Under the pieces are notes generated by a model. The model was not told where the DNA came from, did not search any database, and was given only the letters and a program-made list of their open reading frames with translations. The position numbers and the translations under genes were made by a program. A stretch of 64,000 bases of DNA. It comes from Lacipirellula limnantheis (GTDB taxonomy: Bacteria > Planctomycetota > Planctomycetia > Pirellulales > Lacipirellulaceae). The stretch is from the NCBI RefSeq assembly GCF_007746075.1, contig NZ_CP036339.1, positions 1,178,001 to 1,242,000 on the forward strand, given 5' to 3'. The number at the start of each line of letters is the position of its first letter. Position 1 is the stretch's first letter. This document shows, one piece after another, positions 37,265-47,200 of the stretch.

Positions 37265-38452
37265 ATGACTCCCCTGCTCGTCTGGTCTGGATTGGCCATC
37301 GCGGCGCTGGGACACGGGTTTCTCTGGACCGGCGTCGTCAATCGGCTCCACGGGTTCAGCGGTCCCAGGGCGGTCATCAAGTCGCTCACCTGGATCAGCA
37401 TCGCCGCTTTTTGCCTCCTTCCGCCCTGGATGGCGTGGGAGTGCAATCTGCTTCAAATCTCGACGTTCAATCCCTTTGCCCGCCGCGATTGGATCGCGGG
37501 GTACGCCTGGGGCGCGTTCGCGCTCGGCGTCGTCGCCGTGTTCGTGAAGCTCTGGGTCGAAGCGCACCGCTACGATCGCACCATCCTGCGGAAGTGGACC
37601 GCTGACGTTCGCGACGTGGCGAAGCTGCTCGGCCGCAAGCCTCTTTCCGGACCGGTCGCGCTGGTGCTGGGCAACCTTCCGCTGAACGAAGCTCTGAAGC
37701 TTTCGGTCGATCGCAAACGACTCGCCCTGCCCCGCCTGCCCGCCGAGCTGGAAGGTCTCACGATCGCCCACGTCACCGACCTCCACATGACGGGGCGGCT
37801 CGATCGTGAGTTCTACGAAGTCATCGCGCGGCAACTGAACGATCTTCGACCCGACGTCATGGCGATCACCGGCGACATCGTCGAAGCAGCCGAGTGTTGG
37901 CCCTGGCTGGAACGAACGCTCGGCTCGCTCTGCGCGCCGCTGGGAGTCTACTTTATCGTCGGCAATCACGACGCCTATGTCGACGCTCGTCACACGCGCG
38001 AGTTGCTAGGAGACTACGGCCTCACTTGCCTGAGCGGACGGTGGCTGCGCGCCGAGTGGAACGGCGTCCCTGTTCTACTCGGCGGCAACGAGCAGCCCTG
38101 GATGCCCGCGGCGGCCGTCGACCAGCTTTCGGCCCGTCAGTTAGGCCGTTCCGAATTCAGGCTCGTCCTTTGTCATACGCCGGACCAATTCGCTTGGTGC
38201 GCCCAGGCCGACGCCGACCTGGCGCTGGCGGGCCACACGCACGGCGGGCAGGTGCAACTTCCGTTGCTCGGGCCCATTTGCAGCCCCAGCCTGCATGGCA
38301 CGCGCTACGCGTGCGGGGTCTTTCGCCGCGGGAACACGGTCCTCCATGTCAGCCGCGGCATTAGCGGCGAAACGCCATTGCGTTGGCGCTGCCCGCCGGA
38401 GATTGCGTTACTCGAATTGACGCGGCTTTCAGCCGAGACCGAGAAAGTCTAA
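37265..38452 (+). CDS. Membrane-anchored metallophosphoesterase
   Basis: A 395-residue protein starting at ATG 37265, with two or three N-terminal transmembrane helices (about residues 3-20, 35-57 and 68-90) and a calcineurin-like phosphoesterase domain. Metal ligands: HVTDLH, TGDIVE, GNHDAY, LCHTPDQ and GHTHGG. This order matches the YkuE/YaeI-type phosphodiesterases, some of which act on UDP-sugar lipids. The substrate is unknown. It ends overlapping the convergent hypothetical gene by 4 bases. Confidence 0.88.
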   Translation: MTPLLVWSGLAIAALGHGFLWTGVVNRLHGFSGPRAVIKSLTWISIAAFCLLPPWMAWECNLLQISTFNPFARRDWIAGYAWGAFALGVVAVFVKLWVEAHRYDRTILRKWTADVRDVAKLLGRKPLSGPVALVLGNLPLNEALKLSVDRKRLALPRLPAELEGLTIAHVTDLHMTGRLDREFYEVIARQLNDLRPDVMAITGDIVEAAECWPWLERTLGSLCAPLGVYFIVGNHDAYVDARHTRELLGDYGLTCLSGRWLRAEWNGVPVLLGGNEQPWMPAAAVDQLSARQLGRSEFRLVLCHTPDQFAWCAQADADLALAGHTHGGQVQLPLLGPICSPSLHGTRYACGVFRRGNTVLHVSRGISGETPLRWRCPPEIALLELTRLSAETEKV

Positions 38453-39147
38453 GCCGTCAGCGCCGGTTCTTCGCCGGCGAGTTCCCGCCCCAACTTGGCG
38501 GCCATGGTCGCCGCGTCGTCGCGTGCGACGAATGCCCCGCGCAGTTGAAGGCGGCGAATCACCCCCTTCTCCATGAACTGGGGACCAAATCGCCAATAGG
38601 CGCCGCTGAACTCGCCGCGTCGCTCCCCCGCTTGCGGCTGAAAGTCTCCCGGACGCGTCGCCTCGACGTAGGACCACTTCCCCTTTCCGACGACCGTCAG
38701 AGCGCCGCCCATCGTTTCCATCGGCGTCTCGAACATTGACGAACAGACAGTCACGCCCGGGTGCGCCTCCCACAATGGAGTCTGGATCGAGCAGATCAGA
38801 TCAAGCGCCGCGTCGTCGTCGGCGGCGTCGATCATTCGCCAATAGAGTTGCAGATTAAACGGCTGCTCCAAGGGCTCGCTGTAAGTGACCACGAGGTCGC
38901 GACCGCGGATATACACGTCCGCTATCTGCCATGGGTCGTCGCTGGGCGACCCGCAACCATCGACGGCGACGACGTCGACGGCCATCAGCCAACCGACAAG
39001 CGCCGAACCGTCGACGCACATCCCGGTCAACCCGCGGCACGGGTGGAGCAGGTCGATCATGCCGCGCAGTCGCGGCGCGTGAAGAATGGCTCGACTGCCG
39101 TCAAGTTGCCAATAATCGGACTTCGATGAGCGCCAATCAGCCTTCAT
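38449..39147 (-). CDS. Hypothetical protein
   Basis: A 232-residue protein with alternating strand segments and no signal peptide (MKADWRSSKSDYWQLDGSRA). Central VAVDGCGSPSDDPWQIADVY and YIRGRDLVVTYSEP suggest a beta-rich fold. It overlaps the end of the phosphoesterase gene convergently by 4 bases. No family is recognised. The ATG is the only sensible start. Confidence 0.5.
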   Translation of the reverse strand: MKADWRSSKSDYWQLDGSRAILHAPRLRGMIDLLHPCRGLTGMCVDGSALVGWLMAVDVVAVDGCGSPSDDPWQIADVYIRGRDLVVTYSEPLEQPFNLQLYWRMIDAADDDAALDLICSIQTPLWEAHPGVTVCSSMFETPMETMGGALTVVGKGKWSYVEATRPGDFQPQAGERRGEFSGAYWRFGPQFMEKGVIRRLQLRGAFVARDDAATMAAKLGRELAGEEPALTA

Positions 39148-39309
39148 TTTTCGACCTCAATTTCCGGTGAATGATGCAAGCCGCGCCTTCGTCGCGCGCC
39201 AGCGCCATTGTTGCCGCCTCGGTCGCGACGCTAGGGCGAGACGCGACCGGACAATGGTCGACGGCCCGGCGCATTCATTTTTAGGCCTCAAGAGATTCCC
39301 CGCGAGACC

Positions 39310-39349
39310 AAAAAAAACCCCGCCGTTTCACCGAAGTGAAGCGACGGGG
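39310..39349 (-). terminator. Orphan minus-strand terminator with UUCG loop
   Basis: Read on the minus strand, CCCCGTCGCTTCAC and GTGAAACGGCGGGG form a 14-bp stem with one mismatch and one wobble, closing a TTCG tetraloop (C-UUCG-G), followed by eight T (39317-39310). This is a strong intrinsic terminator. No minus-strand protein gene lies just upstream (39350-40435 holds a plus-strand gene), so it may end a small RNA. Confidence 0.8.
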
Positions 39350-39646
39350 CCGGAACAGAGAAGAGGCCGAATGTCTGTTGTGGGGGGATGAAGAAGATCA
39401 GTCAATCGCCTATCGCATCACTGCGAATGGTTATGCTGAACAGACTTCCAACCAACTCCTCCTCGTTCCTTGTGATCATACCCGTTCTAATCCTCATGTC
39501 CAGCTTTTTGTCGCGTCAGACCGCAAGAATATTTCGGGCGACCGCACCCCGATCGCTATAAATAATCGCTACTTCCTAACCAGTAAGGTTTTGCGTCAAA
39601 ATAGAACCCCCAGCCCGAAATCTTTGCCACAAGGCCCCCCTGCGTG
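39350..39646. other. Intergenic, possible minus-strand small RNA
   Basis: This stretch lies upstream of the orphan terminator. A plus-strand frame from 39336 is not protein-like. On the minus strand a 31-codon frame (MRIRTGMITRNEEELVGSLF at its start) lies here without a clear SD. I find no good minus-strand promoter by eye. Confidence 0.35.
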
Positions 39647-40435
39647 ATGAATGCCGCGATCCCCTCCCCTGCCGATCTGCTCGTCGTGTGTGAGCTGGCT
39701 GCTCGCGCTGGCGCCGAGCAGCTACTCGCCTGGCGCGGGCGGTTTCAGACCCGCGAAAAAGCCCCCCGCGATCTGGTCACCGATGCCGATTTCGCCTCGG
39801 AACAGGCCGTCCGCCGGGTCATTGCCGAGCATTTCCCCGATCACGGCATCCTGGGCGAGGAGGCTCCCGTGATGGGTCAGCTCGATCGCCACTACTGCTG
39901 GGTGGTTGATCCTTTGGACGGCACGATTAACTACGCCCACGGGCTTCCCTGTTACGGGGTCTCGATTGCCGTCGCCCGGCGGGGCGAACTCCTGGCCGGG
40001 GTCGTGTACGATCCCGAACGGGACGAGTGTTTTGCCGCCGCGGCTGGACGCGGCTCGACGCTTAACCGTCAACCGATGGGGGTTAGCGCTGCGGCAACGG
40101 TCGAGGAATCGCTCGTGGCAGTGAGTTTTCCGCCCCGGCTCGACGATCAGTCGCTCGATCTAAAGGCCTTTATGCGCGTCGGCCCGGTCTGCCAGGCCAT
40201 GCGCCGCACAGGTTCGGCCGCCCTCAATTTGGCGTACGTCGCCTGTGGTCGGCTCGACGCCCACTGGGCGCACGAAATCCACCCTTGGGACGCCGCCGCC
40301 GGCGTATTGTTGGTCCGCGAAGCGGGTGGCGCCGTCACCGCCGCCGACGGCCAGCCCTTTGACTTGGCCCGTGCCGACTATCTCGCGGCGTCGACGCCGA
40401 CGCTACACCAGCGGCTCCTCCCGCTCATTCACTAG
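39647..40435 (+). CDS. Inositol-monophosphatase-family protein
   Basis: A 262-residue metal-dependent sugar-phosphatase-fold enzyme. Metal-binding motifs: GEEAP, WVVDPLDGTINYAHGLP and HPWDAAAGVLLVREAGG, as in IMPase, CysQ and HisN-like enzymes. The start may be ATG 39647 or GTG 39644; neither has a good SD. Substrate could be inositol phosphate, PAP or histidinol phosphate; sequence alone does not decide. Confidence 0.9.
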   Translation: MNAAIPSPADLLVVCELAARAGAEQLLAWRGRFQTREKAPRDLVTDADFASEQAVRRVIAEHFPDHGILGEEAPVMGQLDRHYCWVVDPLDGTINYAHGLPCYGVSIAVARRGELLAGVVYDPERDECFAAAAGRGSTLNRQPMGVSAAATVEESLVAVSFPPRLDDQSLDLKAFMRVGPVCQAMRRTGSAALNLAYVACGRLDAHWAHEIHPWDAAAGVLLVREAGGAVTAADGQPFDLARADYLAASTPTLHQRLLPLIH

Positions 40436-40792
40436 CCAAGCCGTCGCAAAAACCGACTCGAACGGCCCGCGGCGGCGACTCCCGCGTCCGAGACCGCGGG
40501 CAGACGCCCTCTTTTGGCCATAACCTGCGTCGCAAAGAACGATACGACGCCGTCGCTCTCTTCAAGACCCCGACTCCCCCCAATTCAAGTAAAATCTGCG
40601 GAAAATCCAGCAAATTTGCTGTCCACGGTCCTCATCTGCGGCGCTAGTTCCGCGCGAGCTCCTGCCTACAATGGAGGGACGCTCTTCCATTTGCGTCGCT
40701 GCGCTGCCGCTCCCCAAACTGCGACGCCGCTCCCGCCGTAGAATAGCCGGCTGCCGCCACTTTTCGTCTCCGCTCTAAACCGGTCGCTCGAC
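40436..40792 (+). promoter_or_regulatory. Promoter region of the giant-protein operon
   Basis: 357 bases with no protein-like frame. A perfect 12-bp palindrome AGCAAATTTGCT at 40609-40620 may be an operator. No confident -35/-10 pair is picked out by eye. Confidence 0.35.
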
Positions 40793-43700
40793 GTGTCTTT
40801 GTCTCGCATACTCCTGGCACTGACGCTAGCGGCCGGCTTGCTGGCGCCATGCGCTTCGGCGCAGGCGCCGGGAAGCGATGCGCCACCGGCGGCCGTTACG
40901 GCGCCGGCCGTTGCCGCCGCCGAGAGTACCGCCAAGTCCGCGGCGCCGGCGAGCGGCGCTGTTGGGCCCGATGTCTTCTTCCTCCCCGACGCCGCCGGCA
41001 ACCTTCGCCGGGTTCTCGGCTATCGCTACGAAGATTTCTTGCAGTCGTGGCGCGCCGCTCAGTTGCAGCAGGCCGACACGCGCCAACCGACCTTCGCGCT
41101 CGCCAACCTCGCCGCCGCCGCCAACGTAAAGGGGGACGACGTCGCCGTCGAGTTGCACATTGACGTCGACCTGCAGTCGACCGAATGGGTGGAGGTCCCG
41201 CTGGAGCTTGGCGGATTGATTGTCAGTAAGTGGGAGGTCTCCGGCGACGAGGAGCGTGATTTCGTACTCTTCGACGCGCAGCGGCAAGGTTACGTCGCCT
41301 GGCTCAAAGGCCGACCGGGCGAGCGTCGCACCGTATCCTTCACTGGCAAGTTGCTCGTCCAACGGGACGGCGATAGCCGGCAACTCGAGATCGATCTTCC
41401 CGCCGCGGCGACGTCCCACATCGACTTCACTGCCTCCAGCCAGGTCGAAGTCGAAGCCCCGAAGTCGGTCGCCCTCGCCACCGTCACCGCCGACGACGGC
41501 CGCTACACCGCGCAGATCGACGGCGCCAAAGGCCTCCTCGCCTTGCGCTGGGGGCCGCGTGCCGTGGAAGAGTTCGACCGCGCCGCGACGCTGAGCGCCG
41601 CCATCGACGCTGCCGTGACGGTGGAGCCCGGCCGCCTGACCTACGAAGCCGTGGTGACGCTCCGCAGTTTCGGCGAGGCGCTCGATCGAGCGCGAATCCG
41701 ACTGCCGCGCGGGGCCGCCGCCGCGGCGACCCCGCCGGGCAGCGGGTACGAAGTCATTCCCATCGCATCGGCCGCCGGCCGAAACGGAGCGGCGCTCGTT
41801 GAGGTTCGTTTCGATCAACCCTCAACCACGCCGCCGCCGGTGCGGCTCGTGGCCGAGTATAGCGGGGCCGACGCCGCAGCCCCGCTGTTCGCCTCGTCGT
41901 TTGACGTCGTCGGCGCGTTCCGCCAACGGAGCCAATTGGCGATCCGCGTCAGCGAATTGCTGCACGCCGATTTCCAGACGGCAGGCCGGGTCGAACAGAT
42001 CGACCCATTGGACCTTCCCGAGGCCCTCCGCACGCCCGCGCCCCTCGCCGCGTTCGTCGGCGCGGGCGCCGACTGGCAACTTGACGTCGAGACGCAGCCG
42101 CGCCAACGCAAAGTCCGCGCCACGCCGACGTACGCCATGAACCTGGGGAGCCAAGGAGCCACCCTCGACGTCACCGTCGACTACCAGTTTCTCGGAGGAC
42201 GGACGTTCGAACTGCGCGCCGACCTGCGCGGCTGGGAACTTACCGAGCAACCGGTCGAATCCGGCGGCGTCGTCGATCTTACCGAACAGCATGTCACGCC
42301 AGCCGGCGTGTTGGTGATGCCGCTGAAGGAATCGGACCTGCAACAGGCGCGCGTTCGCTTCACGCTGCGTCGCGAAGCTGGCTTAGGGCTGCACGATTTG
42401 CCGCTGCCCGAACTCCTCGATGCATTCACCCTTCCGGGTACGCTATCGGTCACGTGCGATGAAGCCTGGCGGGCCATCGTTCAAGTCGATAACTCCAGCG
42501 GCGTCGCGACCGCCGAGGCGAACGGCGCAGTCGCCGAAGCCAATGCTGCGGCAGCACCCGCCGCAGCTCCCGCCGCGAATGGAGCTATTTCCACTGCCGC
42601 AACGTCCGCTCCGCGCCGTGATGCCGCCGCGCGTCGATTCCAAACGTTTCTCCCCCGCGCCCGCGTTGCAATCGACGTGAGCGAGCAAGAACAAGCCGTC
42701 GCCGTCGAGTCGATCGTCGAAGGCCGTATGGCCGGCGACTCGCTCGAAGTCGAACAGCGCCTGCAGTACAACGTCGCCTACCAGCCGACCAGCGAGTTGT
42801 CGATGACGGTCGCCACCGAGCTGTTGGCCAACCATGGGCTGCAACTGCTTCTCGACGGGAGACCGTTGGCTTCGTCCGCCGTCGAAATTCTGCCCCTGGC
42901 TCCTGGCCCCGCGGGATCCACCGAAGACAATCTGCGCCTTTTGGTCCGATTGCCGCGCCCTACGGTCGGGCGGACAATCTTGCAGATCCGTTCCGTCCAC
43001 GCGCTGAACGACTCGCAACAACTCGGTCGCTCGCCCATCACCATTCCCTTGGCGATCCCGACCCAGCCGGCCGGCGCCCGCGCGACGATCACCTCGCCCG
43101 TGGGGCAGCCGCGCGTTGCCCTCTGGTCCGATGGCCAGAACGAATTGTGGCGCCCAGCCGCGCCCGAGGCCACGGGGGTCGGCGGCGAGCAGCAGCCCGC
43201 CATCTTCGCGGCGACTTCGGCAAAACCCGTGGGGGAACTAGCGCTGCGCCTCGAGTCGGCGCCCGGCGCCGAGCCGCTCGACCTCCGCGCCGAGGCGACT
43301 TGGATCCAAACCTGGATCGTCGGCGGCCAGCGGCAAGACCGCTACGTTTATCGATTTCGCACCGGCGCGCCGCGCGTCGAGCTGACGCTGCCCGACGACT
43401 TCGCCGGGCGGCCGCTCGAAGTGAAACTCGATGGCCAGACGATTCCCGCGAAGATCGACGGCGCTCTCCTGTCCGCGCCGCTCGCGGCCGCCGAAACTCC
43501 GCAAGTTCATACGCTGGAGCTTCGCCGGCAAACGCAGCAGCATCTGGCCGTCACCGCGGGCTTGGGCGCCAGCTTCCCGACGCTTGAACACGCCCAGGGC
43601 AGCAGCCCCATTTTCTGGCAACTGATCGTCCCCCGCGACATGGCGGCCGTCACCACGCCCGAGGGCATGAATGGCGAGTACCGACTCGGCTGGCGCGAGT

Positions 43701-44230
43701 GGAGTTGGGGCCGTCAGCCGACGCAGTCGCAAGCCGATCTCGAGAAATGGACTTCCGCGACCGCCGCCCCTGAACTCCCCGCCTCGACCAACGAGTATCT
43801 TTACAGCGCGTTCGATGCGCCGCCGCACGTCCATGTGCGGTTAGTTCGCCGCTCCTGGCTGATTGTCGCCGCCGCCGCCGCCGCGCTGGCCGTCGGGTTG
43901 ATCGCCCTCTACACGAATCTTGGTCGCACCGCAGGCTTTTGGCTGGCGGCGATCATCGCCGCGGTCGCGACCCTCGCCGCCTACCCCGAGGCGGCGATCC
44001 TGCTCGTCCAGTCGATCTTCCTCGGCGGCGCGTTCACGATCGTCTCGCTCGCCACGCGCTGGCTGCTTGCCGATGTTCGCGTCCGCAGAACGTCAGCCGC
44101 CGTGCCCGCGAGCTCAATTGTCAGCCTCACCGCCACCCAGCCATGGCTTGCCGGACGTCAGGACGACTCGGACGACGCCGTCGTCGCCGCCTCCGGCTCC
44201 ACGCGGCAACAGCGCGAGACGCCGCCGTGA
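40793..44230 (+). CDS. Giant exported membrane-anchored protein, unit 1
   Basis: A 1145-residue protein starting at GTG 40793 with a signal peptide (MSLSRILLALTLAAGLLAPC, cleavage after ASA). Near residue 65 it has a VFFLPDAAGNLRR motif, then a long series of beta-strand-rich segments rich in Ala/Glu/Leu that look like Ig-like or beta-sandwich repeats (for example VAVELHIDVDL and VEVPLELGG). A low-complexity Ala run sits near 580-610. The C-terminal 130 residues hold three or so transmembrane helices and a short cytoplasmic tail. No catalytic motif is seen. The stop overlaps the next start (GTGA), so the two genes are coupled. Function unknown; an envelope scaffold or surface assembly is an inference. 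Confidence 0.75.
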   Translation: MSLSRILLALTLAAGLLAPCASAQAPGSDAPPAAVTAPAVAAAESTAKSAAPASGAVGPDVFFLPDAAGNLRRVLGYRYEDFLQSWRAAQLQQADTRQPTFALANLAAAANVKGDDVAVELHIDVDLQSTEWVEVPLELGGLIVSKWEVSGDEERDFVLFDAQRQGYVAWLKGRPGERRTVSFTGKLLVQRDGDSRQLEIDLPAAATSHIDFTASSQVEVEAPKSVALATVTADDGRYTAQIDGAKGLLALRWGPRAVEEFDRAATLSAAIDAAVTVEPGRLTYEAVVTLRSFGEALDRARIRLPRGAAAAATPPGSGYEVIPIASAAGRNGAALVEVRFDQPSTTPPPVRLVAEYSGADAAAPLFASSFDVVGAFRQRSQLAIRVSELLHADFQTAGRVEQIDPLDLPEALRTPAPLAAFVGAGADWQLDVETQPRQRKVRATPTYAMNLGSQGATLDVTVDYQFLGGRTFELRADLRGWELTEQPVESGGVVDLTEQHVTPAGVLVMPLKESDLQQARVRFTLRREAGLGLHDLPLPELLDAFTLPGTLSVTCDEAWRAIVQVDNSSGVATAEANGAVAEANAAAAPAAAPAANGAISTAATSAPRRDAAARRFQTFLPRARVAIDVSEQEQAVAVESIVEGRMAGDSLEVEQRLQYNVAYQPTSELSMTVATELLANHGLQLLLDGRPLASSAVEILPLAPGPAGSTEDNLRLLVRLPRPTVGRTILQIRSVHALNDSQQLGRSPITIPLAIPTQPAGARATITSPVGQPRVALWSDGQNELWRPAAPEATGVGGEQQPAIFAATSAKPVGELALRLESAPGAEPLDLRAEATWIQTWIVGGQRQDRYVYRFRTGAPRVELTLPDDFAGRPLEVKLDGQTIPAKIDGALLSAPLAAAETPQVHTLELRRQTQQHLAVTAGLGASFPTLEHAQGSSPIFWQLIVPRDMAAVTTPEGMNGEYRLGWREWSWGRQPTQSQADLEKWTSATAAPELPASTNEYLYSAFDAPPHVHVRLVRRSWLIVAAAAAALAVGLIALYTNLGRTAGFWLAAIIAAVATLAAYPEAAILLVQSIFLGGAFTIVSLATRWLLADVRVRRTSAAVPASSIVSLTATQPWLAGRQDDSDDAVVAASGSTRQQRETPP

Positions 44231-47200
44231 ACGCGCCAAACCCATGTTTGCGGTCCCGGCAAACGCGGCGCTTCGTCGGCGTGCTGCTGGCGCTGGTCGT
44301 GGCCGCAACCGGCGCCTCGTCGTCGCGGGCTCAAACAACCGCCACAGCGCCGGAGAACCACTCGCCGCTCGCCTACCGCCGCGTGTTCGTCCCCGCCGAA
44401 CGAACCGCCGATTGGCCGACCGAAGGCGCCCGATACTTGCCGATGGAACGCGCCGAATTTGAGCGGCTCGTCCAGCAAACCACAGAACGTCGCCAACTCC
44501 AACGCCCCGGCTTGGCGCAAGTCACCAGCGCCGACTACGTCGCGCGACTCACGGAAACCGATTCCCTCGCAGGGGTCGCCACGTTCGATGTCCGCGCAAT
44601 CGAGAATTCGCCCACCCTCCTGCCGCTCGCGCCTTGGAATGCCGTCGTCCTGCGCGGCCGATGGCTGGCGGCCGCGGCCGACGCCGAGCCGACGCCCGCC
44701 GAGATCGGCCTCTGGTCCGACGACGAGGGACAACCCGCCACCTACGGTTTGCTCGTCGATCGCTCCGGCCCGGTCGCCGTCGATTGGCGCGCCGCTCCCT
44801 CCCAACGCGGGGGCAAGCTCGAGTTTTCGCTCAACCTGCCCATCGCCGTCGCGCAAACCCTCACGCTGGAACTCCCCGCCGACGCCACGCCGACCATCTC
44901 CTCCGGCCAGTTGGTCGATCAGAGCCCCGCCCCGCAGGGAGCAATGCGGAGCTGGAAGTTCCAACTCGCCGCCGGCATCGAACACCGCCTCACAATCCGC
45001 CGCCAAGAGGCCGCCCCGTCGACTCCCTCCTCCGCCACCTTGCCGCTGGCAGCGATGACCGAGGCCTACCATCTCACCGCCGACGGCGTCGACTACGAAG
45101 CGGAGCTGCGCATCCAATCACGCGGCGCGCTGCCGGCCGAACTTCGCCTCGCTGCTCCGCCGTCGCTCCACGTGGCGTCGGTCGCCGTCAATCGATCGCC
45201 CGTCCAGTGGCGCCGCGACCCCGAAGACGCCGCGGCGCTATTGGTCGCCCTCCCCACTACCGGTCCGCTGGCAACTGGCGCCCCCCTGATCATTGCCGTC
45301 AGCGGGGCGGCGCCAGTCACCTGCGATGCGCCCTGGACGCTGCCCGGCATCATGCCTCAAGGACTTTTGTGGACCGAAGGCACCAGCACCCTTTGGGTCG
45401 ATCCGGCGCTCGAAATTCGTGCGCTGACCCCCCGCGAGTGCAGCCTGCTCAACGTTGTCGGCGTGGGCAGCGGCGCGGCAGGCGAGGTCTACCGCTTGCA
45501 AGCGTGGTCGCCGGCTGCCGCCGTCGACCTGATCGTCGGCGACCGCCGCGAGGTCCTCAGGCGCCGCACCGGCGTCGTCACCGAGTTCGCCGACCGCGAA
45601 ATCATCGCCCGCGCGCAAATTGTCCTATGGGCCGAGGAAGGTCGCGCCTTTCGCGTCACAGCGCCGTTGGCGAATGATTGGAATATCGAATCCATCGTCG
45701 CCGAACCCGCCGACGCCATCGCTGAGTGGCATGTCGAAGAGGGTGAAGCCCGCAAGCTCCAATTGCAACTTCGCCGCTCGCCTACCGCCGCCGCGCCGCT
45801 GTCGCTCACCGTCGCCGCCCGCAAACCCTGGCGGTCGTGGACGCGCATGGCGCCCTTGAGCGATTTGAATTTCCTGCAACTACCCGGCGGCAGCGACGGT
45901 CAGTGGCTGCTCGCCAAAGATCGCCGCGGCAAGGAAATCGTCCCCGACGCCAAGCTCGCCGAAGCGACCGTCGCCGCCGACGCGCTTCCGCCTGCCGCTC
46001 AGGAGTTGCTCGGTAAGGTCGACGGCGGGCTTCTCATCGACTTGAGCGAGGCGAACCCCGCTGCGATCGTCTCAGTCGCGTCGACGCCGGTCGCGTTCCA
46101 GGCCGAAGCCTGGATGGACGTCACCGCGGGCGGCACTGGGTACGAACATCGGGCCGAAATCCTCTGCCGTCCCGTCAGCGGCGCCATTAGTGAGCTGCGC
46201 TTGCTCGCCGCGCGCCCGCTTCCCGCCGACGTCGCCTGGCAACTTGACGATGGCCAGCCCCTCTCCGTCGAACGCGCCGCCGCGCCGTCGAGTCCGCCGC
46301 CCCCCGCCGCGACCGTCGCCGAATACCGCGTGCGACTCCCGCAACCACGGGCCGTCCCCTTTCGCATTCGTGCGGTCTGGCGCAGCACCCTCCCCGACGA
46401 CGCCGCGGTCAACGTTGTCTCCCTTCCCGACGCCGAAACGTGGCAGGCTTGGGCCATCCTTCGCGGCCACGCTGGCCAATTCGCCGTCGATCCTCGCGGC
46501 GCCGCTTCCGCGTTCGCTTTGCCGAGTCGCGATGCCTCGCTCGACGGGCAGCTTCCCGCGCTCGCTTGCTATCGGCTGGGCGACGATCCCGCGACGCCCC
46601 CGTCAACGCCGCCGACGTTCGTCTCGCGCGCCGCGGGCGACGCCGCGCTGACCGGCGGCGTCGTTGCCTGGCGTTGCGACGCCGAAACGCAACAGTTTTC
46701 CGACGGCACGCAGAACCATCGCCTCGCTTACCAGATCGAAGCTCGTCAACCGGCCGACGTCGAACTCACCGTGCCGGCGGGAATCGCGTTCACGACGATC
46801 ACGCTCGACGGCCGGTCGCTGATCGCGGCACGCGGCCCCGACGCCCGCTCTGTCTCGCTGCGAATTCCCGCCTCCGCGCAACGGCAAACCCTCACGGTTG
46901 CGCTCGAAGGAAAAATCTCGCCTCTCAGTCGCAGGTCGACGGTCGAACCGATGCTGCCGCGCGCCTCGTTCCCTGTGCTGCGCGGCGAGTGGACCCTGCG
47001 CTGGCCCGCCGCCTACAACGCAGAACTTCTCGGCCCGCAGCGCCAACATTCCGACGCTCCGCCTGCCGATTGGCTCGCCCGACTCGGCGGCCCGCTCTCT
47101 GGTCGCGGCGATCAACGCTGGTACGACGGCATGCTGCTTGCCCATGTCGACGCCGCCTCGCCGGTGATTCCCGCTTCGGCCGTCGGAGTCGCCGCGCCGG

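Noticed and set aside
39336..39647. 103-codon plus-strand frame before the phosphatase gene
   Set aside because: It begins inside the terminator hairpin, has no SD and is not protein-like.
43939..44226. Upstream extension of the second giant gene
   Set aside because: It lies within the end of the first giant gene in another frame; GTG 44227 gives a clean signal peptide.
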